Source of the DNA: Bryopsis sp. KO-2023 | Taxonomy: Eukaryota > Chlorophyta > Ulvophyceae > Bryopsidales > Bryopsidaceae | Direction of reading: 5' to 3' | DNA: 64,000 nt | Assembly: GCA_030272585.1 (NCBI GenBank) | Contig: BSYQ01000004.1 | Coordinates: 4,464,001-4,528,000, forward strand | Part shown: positions 1-16,758 of the stretch, in pieces | Numbering within the stretch: position 1 is the stretch's first letter | How the letters are laid out: every line of letters begins with the position of its first letter | Translations under genes and position numbers: made by a program | The notes under the pieces: generated by a model | Databases searched by the model: none | The model's input: only the letters and a program-made list of their open reading frames with translations | What the model was told of the DNA's origin: nothing

Positions 1-749
1 CCCAAGGTACAATCAGTGTCTTAATCGATAGAATCAACCGCTGAAAATCCATCATGCCTGGTTCAATTCAGATGGGGGACAATTGTTCGAGAATATATCA
101 GTCCAACGATCAGTGGATACACATCTTGTTCTGAAGTGCATGCCCAAACCGCAAGGAATGGATTTAAACTTGGTCCCTAGTGTTTTTTGTGTTTTTTTTT
201 AACCTAGCAGTTTTTCAGGGCTACAAAAGGGGCAAAATGTTTTTTTATGAAACAATTCTGGGGCCACCGAAGAAAAAAGGGCCGCATCCACCCGAAGTTT
301 GTGGGCACTTGGGCCACATCCAAGAAAATCAATCGATGATTCCACAGAACTCGCAGAGAGAAATTGATCATATGTTCAAACCTTGTAATGAATAAATTGG
401 GGCACAAAAACAGCCAATGTTTTTTCCTTGGACCACTTTGGGGCCAGTGACATTGAACAAAAATATATACGCAGGTGGTCACCCGATGGATCCCAAATCG
501 TGACAGACTGGAAGAGGTTCAGGGCAAAACATGGCAGGCGGTTAATTATTTTGGAACCCACGATTAACAACATCCCTCTCAAACGACGTCTTCCCCCCCC
601 CCTCCCCCCCAAAAAAAGCTAGACAAAAAAACAAGACAGCCACTGCCCATTCAAGAAAAACTGCAGCATTTGTGATGTACATTCTTTTTTTTTTTTTCTC
701 GAAAAAAAAAAAAGCAAAGAAAGAATCAAAATACATGGATGCGGGCATG

Positions 750-4303
<3,554 letters not shown>

Positions 4304-5867
4304 ATGAGCCAAGACTGGGATCCGAAGTTTCCTGAGGGCCCTCCGGCCAACTATGACCCCGAACGGCCTTTCGCCGACAAGGAGGCGATGATCGAGATGC
4401 GGGAGTACGTCGTCAGAAGAAAAGCTATCGACATGGAAAAAGCGAAGGTGCGTGCAGGGGGGACCGGGGAAAGAATCGAAGGTTGTGCCTGTGGGTTATG
4501 TGTGCGTGGTCGGATGGAGAGTCGAGTTTGTTTTTTTGGGGGGGAGGGGGTGCGTGGTTGGTTTTAGGACGTCTTTGCAGCGACGCCTTTGCTCAGCTGA
4601 GAAAGTCAGCGTTTTGATATTTTGAAAGGAATGGTTTGGAAGAAGGTTTATGAAATATTTGCATGTCTCTATTTTGGAGAGCCCATCGACAGCGATTTGC
4701 TTGGCATTTGTTCCGAGCGACCACTGGCTGTTGTGTTTTTTTGTCAAGGCAATGGGCCTGGGTGCTAATTTGCACAGTGGAAGGATTATGTGTGGCTTTT
4801 AGTATTGATCCGATGCTTTTGGGATTTAAAAAAAGAAAAGTCATTCCTACCCTTACAAAACATGATTGCATTGAGCCGGAGAATCTTTGTGTGTGTTAGC
4901 GAAAAGGCAAAAAAAAAAAAAAATCAATTGAAAATTGAAAATCAGCCCGTTTCAGTAATGGATTGGACAACATGACCCGTTCTGAAAAATATGGCAAATA
5001 ATGCCAGATCCTTTATCCTTCACCCTTTAATTTTTAATTTTATTTTTTACCCAGATCCTTTATCGTTAGTAATTCGAATGATTTTTTTTTTGGCCACTTG
5101 TTGCAATGATATGGAAATGAAGTTATTGAAGAAGCTGGAAAATAGTCAGTAATAGAAATATGGCTTTTTGGCCGAGGTTCGTTTGCTGTTTTGATAAGAA
5201 TGGATAATATCATGTCTGTCAGATTTTGAAAGAAAGGGTGCGGGAGTGCTACCTGCGAGAAGGGGTCAACCATCTGCAGAACTGCAAGGAAGTGAGTGGA
5301 AAAAACAACAACAATAAATAAATAAAGAATGCTTTGTTTTGAAAGAGTGGATCGAAATTGAAAAAGGAAAGAATAGAAAAAGAAACACAAAGATTGGAGA
5401 TTTATTTTTTTATTTTGTGTTGACCAGTCGTGTGTGATTTTTTTTTTGCAGCTCGCTGACAGGTACATGAAATCCATCAAGGTATGTATAAACATCGTAT
5501 TTTGTTTTTTGTTTGTTTGCATAATTGGAATTAAAAAATAGATTTATATTTAAATAGTCAATTTTCTAGAATACATAGACAAAAAGGGACAATCATAAGA
5601 AAAAGTTTCATCTCATTATGTTGCATATTCCAAATTTGATGTGGAAGTTTTATGTAATTTGAGAAAAAAGAAAAGAAAAATTATTTGAAGTAATCAAACA
5701 AAACCATTTTTTCAAATTATAGAAAATTATTTGATTGACTGTCATGTGGTTTCGTTGAATCCTACACTTTCTGTGGTAATTTTGCACAGAATGCCAATTA
5801 CGGCCGAGGTGACAGTGGCCCCAATGCACAGCAAAACTGGCAGAAGGGGAAATTTGTGTTTGAGTAA
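4304..5867 (+). CDS. NDUFB10: Complex I subunit NDUFB10 / PDSW (copy 1)
   Basis: Four exons, 4304-4447, 5223-5291, 5452-5481 and 5790-5867, join in phase to 106 residues, the length I recall for the plant NDUFB10 (PDSW) form; animal proteins are longer. This is an accessory subunit of the membrane arm of mitochondrial NADH:ubiquinone oxidoreductase. The diagnostic part is exon 2 plus exon 3, encoding RECYLREGVNHLQNC followed by a KELADRYM-type helix, with two cysteines 12 positions apart that are typical of the family. The N-terminus (MSQDWDPKFPEGPPANYDP) is proline-rich and acidic. No cleavable targeting peptide is evident. It shares a divergent promoter with SRP54. Confidence 0.88.
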
Positions 5868-6965
5868 AGCCGATGTAAATCAGCTTCTTGTAATTCGAAC
5901 GCCGTCGATGTTGCACATACCCGCTCGGCTCTTTTTTTTTCCCAGAAGCATGTCGGTGGTGTGCGATTTTGATTCTCGTTGCAGAGGCCAAACAAGAAAA
6001 TTGCTTGTCCCATCAATGCCGAATTCTCTGTCAGACTTTGAATTATTGAAGTCGATGAGCAGAACTAGCTGCTTGTGTAATGGGCATGTGGTTGATTGCA
6101 CCGACTGACTGACATGGGAGAAGACCTGAGGAAGCAATTTTTTTGATGAGGATTATCGTATGGTATCATCATGGTGCCTTTTATGTTGTATTGTTGAATT
6201 CGCATTGTTACACTGTTCAAATTCATGACCCCTGTTCTACCCAAAGTACCATCAAATGCGCAACCTGGAGTCTTAACTTTACAAAGTACTCGCAACTACC
6301 GAACTGAATTATTCCTCCTCCCTTCCACAGTGTGGAATTTTCCGAAAAAAAAAAAGGGATCGGGCTGATTGCATGGCAATACATGATCTAGAAAACGTCT
6401 GCTGCAGTATAAAACATTTATTATTTTTTTGTGGGAGGAAAGCATCTTGCGTTTCCTCAGCAGAACAAACTCCTGAAAAAGTTTGGTAGCCCAAAGGATT
6501 CAGAAAAAAGCTTTCTTTGGAGGTAGCACGACAGAAGTCCAGAAACTGGGTGATCGCTTTGTCATAGTGGAGGTCCAGATGTCAGACTCGCAGGAAACTC
6601 GGCGCGCGAGGTTGGCGTTTTGCTAGGTATGTTTCTCAGTTTTGTGCTGCTGTTGAGTATCTTCTTCGCCTGTCGGATTATCGAGCCCACCGCAAACACT
6701 ACGCAGGCATTCAAAAGTTTCAAGACAAAAAATCGCTTGCAATAAAATAGCTTCCATGACAGAAACGGCCAAGAACGGGAGAGACGTCGTCCAGGTTAGA
6801 CGGAATCTGCGTCGATATGCTTGGTAAAAAACAAAAACGATTGGGCGCGACGCTCGTGTAGACCAGGGCAGCGCTGCAGCTGGCCGTTGGTGTTGAGCGT
6901 CAGAAAATCCGAAAGGGAATGAAAAAAAGACTTGGAAAAAAACGCTCGTGGTGTGTGTTTTCCAG
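5868..6965. other. Spacer between NDUFB10 and FIRRM-like gene (copy 1)
   Basis: This holds the 3' end of NDUFB10 and the unresolved 5' end of the FIRRM-like gene. An ATG at about 6580 starts a short open stretch that reaches a strong donor (TAG followed by GTATGT at about 6625), but its frame meets a stop exactly at the junction, so I could not assign a first exon with confidence. Otherwise it is AT-rich with homopolymers and no recognisable RNA gene. Confidence 0.4.
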
Positions 6966-9900
6966 AGGTTTGCAGCGACCCTCGATGCGTTTAAAGCAGT
7001 GGCGTCTGACAAGAGGACTCGCGACAGGAAAGAGCGGCTGCTGCATCTCCAGGTGAATTCGAGGAACGATTTTCTGCCGCATCTACGTTCTTGTTCCTTC
7101 GTCGCGTTCAAAGAATCAAGCAGAACGGTGCTCGATGAATCTTGGTTGCGTTGTGTGTGGGGAAATAGAGGTGGGTCCACGACGTCTTCGGGGAGAATTC
7201 GATAAAAGACGTCGCGGGTAGATGCTTGTTGGCGAACGTGTGCTTGAAGGAGGTCATAGAGATCTCGGAAAATCCTGAGGAGCAGCAGGCCGTGTCGAGC
7301 GAGGTGTTGCAATTGTTCGAGGAGGTACGCCAAGGTGGCGAGCATCTGTTTGTTGCGTTTGGGAAAGTCGGCTCTTTCTGTGTCAGTTTTTTCCAGTTTT
7401 TTTTTCCTTGTATAGACCTATCCGCTCGATTTTGTGGGAGGTCGATCCGAGCACCATAAAATTTTTGAATCTTATATTTTGGTCCAGCAGAAAATCTAAA
7501 AGATATATCTAAATGTGTTCTTATCTGTGGACTGTTAATTATTTGTTTTCTTTCCTGGTGCATTGATTCTGGCTGAGGGGCCTTCACTTTTCTGAAGATT
7601 GTTTCGCATGGAAACAAATCTTGGCAATTCCCCCCCCCCCCCCCAAAAAAAAAAGAAAGGAAAGGTAAAAATGTATTGGTGATGTGGGTTGTATTTATAG
7701 GTTGCTTCCCAACTGGACAATGCCCTCGATCAAGCTGCCCAAGATCCAAGCAGCGATATGCAGCGCCAGGTACATCCAAAAACCTCTCGGAAAAGAATCC
7801 AGGAATTATTATTTTGTTTTTTTAAAGGAAAAAGGAAAAGAAAAAATAGAAACACAGGTCTCGAGCTCTCAAACCAAAAATAATATATATGTTTGGATTG
7901 AAATGTGGTAATGAGACGCTGTGCTAGCCCTGCGTGAAGTTGCCTTCTTTCATTCCATATAGATTTCCAAAGAAAAGAGAAACAAATCTTTTCTTCTGGT
8001 TTTCCCTCTTCGTGTATATTTTTCCATTCGACACTGCCTTCTTTTTTTTTTTTGAGAACAGTTTTAGTTTTTTTCCCCTTCAACAGTTTCCATGCCCATT
8101 GTTTGAACAAAACGGAACCTCAAACACACACATACTTTTTTGAATATTAAAGTGCTCCCGCCGGAATTTCCCACAGAAATTCAATTTCAACATGCAAGCT
8201 TATGTGTCTTCCCGACTGTTTTTCTAACTTGTATAATTACATAAAAAAAAGTTGATCGGGAGGTGAAGGGGGGCTGACCGAAATAACTAACTAAATCAAG
8301 CCGCCCTTAGCATTTTCGATTGTTTTTTTTTTAATTATTTTTTTGCCTTTGTGTTTGGGATGCAGTGCGTCTACCACCTTTTCTTCTGCACATCCGGATG
8401 CTTGACCACCATTTCTCCAGGGAATTCTGCCACCCCAATTTCTGCAACCACGCTGCTCAGGGTCGTCAAAGCTGGGATGAACGCAGTGCACATCGTTTTC
8501 CTATCGGAGAGGTGTCTTCAGAGTTATCTTCTATTAATTCCCGTATGTATATATTTTTTTCCCTTCCAAACTGCAAAATGCACGAAGAAAAAGTAAAAAA
8601 AAATAAAGAAATGCAAAAAAGGAAAATACGAAAGCGACTTGTGATGATCGTCGTTAAGGGGTTGACGTACACTCCAAAAGAGGCTTTTTCTTTTTCTTTT
8701 CTATTTCTTTTCTTTTCTTTCTTTTTTTTTTTTCTTTTCTTTATTTTCTTAAACAGTTTTTGTTGGATGCACTGAGATTTTGATTTGGAAAATAGGTGGC
8801 GTGAGTTGGCTGGCGAAGAGAGCTGGTGTCAAATCGTCGAAATGTACAGGGCCTTTGTTGAAGATCTGGTCGAAGCCGTGACTGCCCAAGGTGGGTGAAA
8901 AAATAATACTTGATGGATTTCTCCTTTTTCTTTTTTTGGTGAGATTTACAGGGAAGTAGCATTCAGACATGCGTTTTTGCTTGCTTTGTTTCGTTTCGTT
9001 GTTTTTTCTCGAGCTGTTTTGACGGCTTTTTTTTTTCCCCTTGACAACCAGAGAAGAATGAGTTCAAGTCGGAGGAAAAAGACACCACATTTCCATAAAA
9101 ACGGATGGGCTCAGGAACTCTTTTATATATTGTCATGTATGCAAAATATTTCGATATAAATTAATATAAAAGAAATATGCAGAATTACAAATTTTGGTGT
9201 GTGTTTCCCCCCCCTTCCGACCTGATGCAGGACCCAGCCAGATTTCGGACAGTGACAGAATCATGCTGATCACTTGCGTGTGTAAGAAACTCTTCGAGAT
9301 CGGTGAGTGGAATGCATGTTTCAAAATTTGTTTTTGTTTTTGTTTTTTTCAAATTTTTGTACCCCAAATAAGATGATGCAACCAGTCTTTTCGCAATCTC
9401 AATTTATAAATAAATAAATGGTAATTCATGATTTATTTCTGAATGGACTACAAGTCGATCCGAGGTGCTAATTCTCTAGTTTTTGTTTCTTTTTTTCTTT
9501 CATTGAGCCCCCCTTCTTTTTAATTTAATTTATATTCTTTTTTATGAAAAGGAGTCCCGTTGGCTGATTGGCAGAAGAAAAGCTACGCCGCTTTGAAGGT
9601 GACGTGGGTTTCTGTCGTTGCGCTGTTGAATGCACTTCCTGAGCAAAGCAGAGAGTCTGTTGCAAAAGGTATTTATCACCACCTCAAAATCAATTTTTTT
9701 TCTTGTTTTTCTGAAAAAAAAGGTGTTTCACAAGTCAATCAGTTTAGTTTTTTTTTTTTCTTTTAAAGGATGAAAACAAGACACATCAGAATCAACAAGA
9801 TTTTTCTTCTATTGCACTGTTTGACAGAGAGTTGTGGAAAAAAAATTATGGAAAATGAAGAAAAAAAACACGCACATGCACATGCACACACAATGCGCGC

Positions 9901-10387
9901 ATAGGGGAAATCCGATAGGAGTTTTACCTTCGATTTTCCAATTTCTCATTTTCTTGGTCATTTTTTCCCACCATTTGTACATCTTGTTTGATTAATTGAT
10001 GGATTTTTTTTATCCAGAAATAGAAGTGAAGCGAGTATTCTTCACTATGGTTGAAAAATTGAGGGAGGCGGTGACAGCTGGCCGAATGCAAAAAGATCCC
10101 AAGCAAATCAAGGTTAATCAGCAGCGACAATTAGCCATCATAAAAAAATGCCATGTTCTCAAAACTTTAAAAAAACACAGAAAAAAGCAAAAGCCAAGAA
10201 CCGTTTCTCTTTTTTTTTTTTCATTTCTCTTTTTTCCGATGCACTAATTTATTGATCCGAAAAACAAAAAGTAGTTCATGTCTTTACATTTCAACGAGGT
10301 TCAAAACTTGGCCGATCCAAGTCGAATTACCCTCGATTTCTTCTTTTTTTTGTTTTTTTTTGGTTTCTTTTTTTTTATAAACAACAT

Positions 10388-10426
<39 letters not shown>

Positions 10427-13400
10427 CATTAAAAAAAATAGGTCGCTCGCTTCTGGCTGGTTTTGATCGGCAAGCTAGTGCCATCCTATCCAGAAGCCTT
10501 TCATCACATCTGGGGCTGTTTTCTGGATTTCGTTGCTAAAGTCCAAATCTATCTTTCACATTCAAACCTCCAGTCAAGCTGCCCCGACGAAAAAAAAGTC
10601 CAGCAAGAAATTCAAGAAGTCGTTCAGGGGAAACTGGCCGTCATTTCCAGACAGGTTCTTTCCGAACTCCCAAAGGAGCAAACCATGGTGAGATCGACAG
10701 ACGGGGATGTTGAACTTTTTGGAAAGAAGTACAGAGGGTTAAAATAATAAAAAAAGCTGTACATCTTGGTAAAATTGTTCTTTAGTTTTTAAAGCCCTTT
10801 GGGAAAGGGGAAAAAAAAAGCGGATATGAATGTATAGCTGATGGCAAATTATTTACCTACCCACCCCCCCCAAAATCTCAGAATAAATCTTTAATTTAAG
10901 TTTAAAAAAGATAATTATATTTAGGTGAAAATAATTAATTTTTGAAAATAAATCAAGTACGTCCTTGTTCTTTCTTTTTTTTTTGTGTGTGTGTGTGTTT
11001 TTTTTTATAGTTTGGAGATAAGAGTGTGCTATCTGTTTTATTTATTTTTTGTGTTTTTTTTTTTTTTTTCTGGAAAAAACTAAAAAAAGGCAGTGTTGGA
11101 AGGATTGTGCAAACAACACGCACATGATGACCATCCAGGGAATGTCGGACTGGAAGGGCAAGCATTAGTCATATTGCTATTGCTGGGAGAAAGCCCAGCA
11201 ATGCCCCCTCAACTCCGACACATGTTCGTTCCATGTTTCAAATGGATGCTCAAGACGCTGGCCGTCGACTTCTTTCATCAGGTGTGGAATAGTTTTCCGT
11301 GAAACTATGAACAAAAGCTTTTATTTCCTTGATAGCTCTTTCATTTTTATTTTTGTTTTTTTAATTATTATTTTTAATTATACTTTTTTTTTGGAAGACC
11401 AAAAGTGTTTTCCCTACGAAAGATCGACACTTCATCCTTTTTTATGGATTTTTTTTTTCTCAGCAAAAATGTTATTTTTCTTTAATAACAATAAACTGAA
11501 GGATGCTGTCAGGGCGCTTTGGGATGCTGAATGAAACGAAGAATCGAAAAAAAACGTCCTGTCTGACTGACCGTTGGATGAAATGGTGGTTTACAGTCTG
11601 TGAGCTCCAAGGCAATGAGAGAAGCCATTTTTCGGAAATGCTTCCTATTCTTGCTATCCTGCTGCAAAGATTCGGCCCAAGGGTCTGCTGGACAGACCTG
11701 GAAACTGTGCCAGAGAGTCCTATTGGAGCTAGGTCAGTTTGTTGTCTCAACCCCTGTGAACCCCCCCAAAAAAACAAATATATATACAAATGTTAAAAGA
11801 AACTATGTTATTGGTTTTTCTTGGTCCTATTTTCCCAAGGCTTTTGGGCCCATCACATTTTTTTCAAACGCTCAGCGTATTCTCTGCAGCGTATCTCTTG
11901 CAGCGTATCTCTGGCTAAGAAAAAAACTTTTCCTCAGGGGGGAAAAGCAACAAGGTTGGTCTTTTAAACAAGTGAAAATAATCCTTCTAAAACCTTGGTC
12001 TGACTTTTTTTTTTTCATCGCTTGTGCAGCTCTGGAGGGCCATCCAATGCTGTCCGAAATTCTCGGAGCGATTTGGGGGGCGATGTTGAGCAAGTCTTCG
12101 AGCCGAATGCAGAAAATGCACATTTCATCCCTGTTCTCGATTCTTTCCAACCTCGTGGTCGGCTGCTTGGTCAATGCCAGCATCGACAATAAAACCAGAC
12201 AACTGGCATTCTTGCATACCCGGCTCCTTCTGGTGGGGTGCATTCAGTTTTTGTTGCTCCACCCGATATAGAACCCTATATATATTTATGAAAAATATAT
12301 ACACTACTATATATACTCTTTTACTATTTTAAAGTTTCTTTTTTAGCTCGTATTGTTGTTGTTGGTTAATTTTCTTATGAAACATAGTTTATCTAATTTG
12401 ATAAATTTTTTTTAAGGAGAAAGAATTCTTACATGGCTACAAAGCCTTCAGCGTGTAGTTCTGGTGCTGCTAAAGTATTGCTGAAGATTTTTTTTTGGCT
12501 GAAAAACATCAATTAAGAAGATATTGCTGTCCTTACAGAAAAGAGGTTTATTTTACATTGAAACTCTTGGGGTGTTGATTTTATTTAGTCTTCCCCCAAT
12601 GATATTCATTAGTCGTTCGATTTTCTGGGGGGGGTTCCCTCAACAGCAACCAAATTACAGGAAAAAAACATCTAGCAGAACGAGTTTTGTGTGTGAAAAA
12701 TTAACCCCCGAAAAAGAGGGAGTTGAGGACTGAAAGAAAGATTTCTGGGCAGAACTGCAACGAAGAAGTGCAGCAGAGGGTGTGGGAAAGGGTGTTCGAT
12801 ACGGAGTCCATTATGAGCTTGCACCGGACAGCTGTAGGGTGCGTGATTTTGGAAGCTTCTCATCAACCGATTCCCCACAAATGCCAAGCGTCCAAGTGGG
12901 CTCGGGATGCCCTGAAAACGCTCCAACAGGTGAGATCAATTGTATGACTGACCGGTGAGATTGATTGTATGACTGACCGGTTAGATCGATCGTATGACTG
13001 ACCGGTGAGATCGATCGTATGACTGACTGGGTCCCTATCAACCACATCACCGTGGATTTGTGGCAGGAATTAAGGGTGTCCATCAGTCTTTTCGACATTT
13101 TTGAAGCATTTTGCGGACCTCGGCACGTTTTTCCTTTGCATTTGTGTGCTACCTTCAGCATTCAATCATCAAAAATAGATCTTCGGCAATTGTGGGGACC
13201 TGGTTGAATGGTTACATGTGGTGAAAAAAAATGCAGATTGAAAGTGCCATTCTAGAAACTCCGCATGCTGCGAACAAAGCTGCCCTCGAACAGCATGGAC
13301 ATTGGCTTTTCAGATGTCTGGCAAGCTTGTTCAGAAATTCCAGCCAGTATGGTGAGGTCCTTTCTCCCCCCCCCAAAAAAATCCTTTGTTTTTCCTTGCA

Positions 13401-14454
13401 GAATCACTTTTTGGGTGCATCGTGTTGAAATTTTACACCCCAATGTTTTCTGTGGGGAAACGTAGTATGTCTGCACAAAATCCATGCAAAGTTTGAGACG
13501 TTTTTGTGAAACGCAGGTCATCACCTGGATGCAGAAGACAGCATCCTGACGGCGGCATGCGAAGTCGTCCAACAGTGGGAAAAGCGTCCGCCGTCTTTTC
13601 TGAGCCCCGCCCTTGAAATTCTTGCCTCGGGAGGAAGTGATCTGCCCAAGTTCCACTGTGCACAGCTGCTACCGGTTCTTTCCAAAATCGTCATATCCCG
13701 CCAGCACACCGCAGAGCCAGTGGCGAGACTATGCAAGCAAACCGCACTCACCTGCCCGCCATCTGAGGTGAGACTCCATGGAGAAGCCATTCACCTTGCA
13801 TCTTCGGTATTCTGCACAAGAGTCGGGAATTAGCCCCCATCCGGCATTGGTTTCACTGGCCATCCATGTACAAAAACAATCGATTCGCCGCAGGATCTGT
13901 TCCATGCACTGCTCAGCCACCCTCATTGGCTGGTTATGCACCACGCCATGGAGGCGGTCGTGGCCATAGCCAGACAAAGCGATCACCCGAACCTCCTCGA
14001 CCTGGTGCCTGTCGACATCCGGGGTAACTCGGATGAAAACAGCCCTTTCGTCAACCTCCTCAAGGCATACCTGCAGCGACGTCACGACAATCACCCAGAC
14101 CGAGCTGCCACCGTAATTTTCAAAACAGAGCATGAGCTGAGGAGTGCAGGAGAGGAAGGGGGGGACATAGATGGAATACGGGCTGGAATCGAACGCATCA
14201 AATTGCAGCATGCAGGCTTAGGTTCTGCCCAAGGTGGTGGCGGCGGCGGCGGGAGAGGAGGAGGAGGAGGGACATCAGAGGTGCTGGTTCGTTTGGAGCA
14301 ATGTATCGAAGATGTGGGTAGGGAAAGAAAAAGGTTGAAGGCGGAGGCGCTGGACAGATTCAATCAAGAGGTGGAGAGGCTGGGGGGTATGTTGGTGAAA
14401 TCAAGTGGAGATGGTGGGTGGTATGAGAATGATTTCGATTTGATGGAGCAGTGA
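6966..14454 (+). CDS. FIRRM/FLIP-like (C1orf112 family) recombination regulator (copy 1)
   Basis: A helical-repeat protein of roughly 870 or more residues. Phase-consistent exons are: about 7207-7324, 7701-7769, 8366-8511, 8796-8890, 9231-9302, 9552-9668, 10018-10112, 10442-10687, 11090-11281, 11597-11732, 12030-12232, 12741-12929, 13237-13351, 13517-13767 and 13894-14454, ending in TGA. The stretch 6966-7052 may be an earlier exon; the start codon is not resolved. The last exon reads LLSHPHWLVMHHAMEAV, then an acidic loop, a glycine-rich linker and a coiled-coil tail. This matches my memory of human FIRRM in its C-terminal block, in an LxxLLxGxxxCVxHI-like segment encoded at 8366-8511, and in length (about 850). 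FIRRM/FLIP acts with FIGNL1 to remove RAD51/DMC1 from DNA. Assignment rests on remembered family features, not a search; a generic HEAT-repeat protein is the alternative. Confidence 0.6.
10389..10424. repeat. GT microsatellite (copy 1)
   Basis: About 18 uninterrupted GT dinucleotides lie in the FIRRM-like intron shortly before the acceptor at 10441. The second copy (58930-58965) appears to have the same length, another sign of recent duplication or homogenisation. Confidence 0.9.
12930..13028. repeat. Four-unit 25-bp minisatellite starting at a splice donor (copy 1)
   Basis: Four tandem units of about 25 bp (gtgagatcaattgtatgac plus tgaccg, with variants) begin exactly at the GT of the intron after the exon ending at 12929. 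Each unit therefore repeats a GGTGAG-type donor sequence. Confidence 0.85.
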
Positions 14455-15730
14455 GGGACAGTGCAGGGGAATGTTAGGGGGGGGGGATGTAATACTGTAG
14501 ATTTACTAGCTCAGCAAAATGGTTCGGGTCAGAGTTCGGATGGTGCAAGTTTTGGACGTCGAAACGAGTTAGTGGCTGACAACCCCGCATCTGAGCCTTG
14601 TGAAAGCCAAAATCAACTCGCCAAAATCCCCACCCCCCGCAGTTACGGTTTTGTCGTTGATAACGTTTAGAAAAATTTTCATAGCTCGAGCTGTTCGGTC
14701 CACCACAAAACACAACAGAACCTTGGTCAAAATTCTTCACCATTTTTTCCCCATCTTTTCCTTTCGGCTCTATCCATCCCTATTTCCTATTGTTATTTTT
14801 TGTGAATTGCACCCTCCTCTGGTGATCAGGCAAACTTTTAGCAAACAATCGAGCCTGCATGCCGAAGCAGACGGCAGGGTAGGGCCTATCCACGTGCTCC
14901 GAACACTAGTGCTGGATCTATGGGAAATGTATCATGTATCGAGTTGCTTTCTTTTACTTTCGTTGGTTAGCTCCGTTGCTTTCTTGCCAAAAAAAAAGAA
15001 AGAATTGGGAATGTGAAAAGATTATGCATGGTTCTCTTTAAAACTGAGGCGATGTTTTCAGTGTGGCTCCTTTACCAGCTTATTGTAGAATATCGTTCAA
15101 TGAGGGGCAGCTGTAGATACTTTTGCATGAGGCCAAAACCATGCGGTTCACTGAAACATCATGCCAGAGAAAAAGGAAAAAGAAACACATGCAGTGTCTG
15201 TAAGTCTGACAGAGCCATTGATTTCAAGGTTTGCTCCTTTATAAAAAAAAAGAGTTTTACATGATTCGATATTTTTTCTTGGTTTTCAGTGGTGTGGACA
15301 ATATCAACAGAAGGTGTGGATTTTGCAAAGCCGAAAAAAAATAAAAAGTTATTCTAAATGTGGGAATGGGACACTGTGCAGCCCTGCAAAATCTAATTTA
15401 AAACATCAACAGAAGATCTACCAGCGATGCCAATGCCATTGTTGTCTTTTTTCCTCATTCCATCTTAAACTTGCTCCAGAATTTTTTTGTGGTTCTTTTG
15501 AACTGGTGGGGACCTTCCTCCACCCTCCAAAAACACAATTACCATCCACAAGGAACAAAGTCTTATGACTCATTTCACTCTCTCAACCGCACTGAACAAC
15601 CGACTGCTTACTCAGCCGCTTTTCCATTTTCTCACACGGGTATGTGACAGGAAAAAACTCCATTTTTTTTTTTACTTCGCACTGAGGAAATCCTTTTTAT
15701 ATTAGGAAGAGAACCCCATCCCAAAAAAAG
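14455..15730. other. 3' flank of FIRRM-like gene with small Cys-rich open stretches
   Basis: After the FIRRM-like stop the sequence has no recognised gene. An open stretch at about 15028-15264 encodes a cysteine-rich segment with TCSVCKSD. It could splice at the AAG/GTTTGC boundary near 15228 to a short WCGQYQQK exon near 15290. A further cysteine-rich open stretch runs to about 15568. It might be a zinc-ribbon remnant, for example of transposon origin, but no family is recognised. The duplicated segment can be followed to 15459 before the window ends. Confidence 0.25.
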
Positions 15731-16040
15731 TATTGGGATGCTGAGTGAGCCTCCCAACAAATTTGATGGCTTCCCACCATAAAAAAATGAATGTTGCAGG
15801 GAATGGAGGTGAAACAGCACTTCATTCAGATGGGTTTAATTAAAAATGGTTCCATATCCAACCAAAACAGTTGCACTATCCACCCTGCCATTCGTTCAAC
15901 CAGTTGGGCTTTCAGCATGGCTGAAAATAATCACAGACCCCTCCACAAGGAAATTGGTGTTGCCAGAATCGAATGCCTCCTCCAGTCAGACATAACGGAA
16001 AAAATTCTCGTAGTTCTGGCAGATTGACGTTGACGGCGCC
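15731..16040. repeat. Interspersed repeat family A, copy 1
   Basis: About 310 bp match 23494-23808 in the same orientation, sharing starts (tattgggatgctgagtgag) and ends (gacgttgacggcgcc) while the flanks differ. One frame here is open for about 78 codons from about 15797 and is interrupted in the other copy, so it may derive from a coding region of a mobile element. No family recognised. Confidence 0.8.
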
Positions 16041-16258
16041 CCCGTATTTAATTCTCTTGGCGCCTTTTTTTCTCCTTCGCTTTCTTGCCCTTTGTGTGTA
16101 CTTGTGCCAACTGCGGAGCGTGCCTTTTGTTTTCGGAGCGAACCTATCGTCGTCGACGTCCAAGATGGGAAAAGACAGGTAAGAACGCCCCTCTACTTCG
16201 TGAAATTCCAGCAGAAGTTTGAAAAAGACGTCTTCGACTCGACGCGTTGAAAGACAGC

Positions 16259-16452
16259 GTGACGAAAACGCAATCCGTCGATGATTGATCTCGAACGAGT
16301 CCATATCTTACGACCTGTTTTTTTTTAAGGAACACGCAATCTGTCGGTTGGTTGATCTCGAACGAGTCCGTATGTTCCGACCTGTTTTTTTGAGGAAAAC
16401 GCTATTGATTGATCTCGAACGAGTCCTTATGTTCCGACCTGTTTTCTGAGAG
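16259..16452. repeat. Three imperfect ~65-bp tandem repeats
   Basis: Three consecutive units share gattgatctcgaacgagtcc followed by a variable dinucleotide, then tt(a/c)cgacctgttttt. The third is slightly shorter. They follow a short ATG-initiated stretch (16165-16178) that ends in a strong gtaaga donor, so they may sit in an intron or 5' leader of an unresolved gene. Confidence 0.75.
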
Positions 16453-16758
16453 GAGGGGCAGTCCCTTTTTTTTCCTGCTCTTTCTATTTTCAAGACCACA
16501 AAGCGGATCCAGGATTCCAGAGAGGGGGGTGCGCGTTCGATACCTGAAGCCCCACTCGAACGTTTCAAAACTTTGTCTACTTTTTGGTGGTGTAAAAAGG
16601 GAAACAACGCGACGAGACGGGGGTGCGCGCGCTCCTGCGCACCCCCCCCGGATCCGCCTCTCTGGGTCTGACAGATCCGAATAAAAAAATATTGTTAGTA
16701 TGTATATATTATCCCACCTGACTCCCAATATTTTTTAATATTGAAACTATTTTGCATG

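Noticed and set aside
5040..5522. 160-codon minus-strand open frame over NDUFB10 introns
   Set aside because: Mostly translated A/T-rich intron sequence, opposite to clear exons.
14091..14363. Proline-rich minus-strand open frame
   Set aside because: Antisense to the glycine-rich linker in the last FIRRM-like exon; a composition artefact.
16165..16178. Short first exon ATGGGAAAAGACAG before a gtaaga donor
   Set aside because: No in-phase downstream exon was found; joining to the 17043 gene does not fit its frame.
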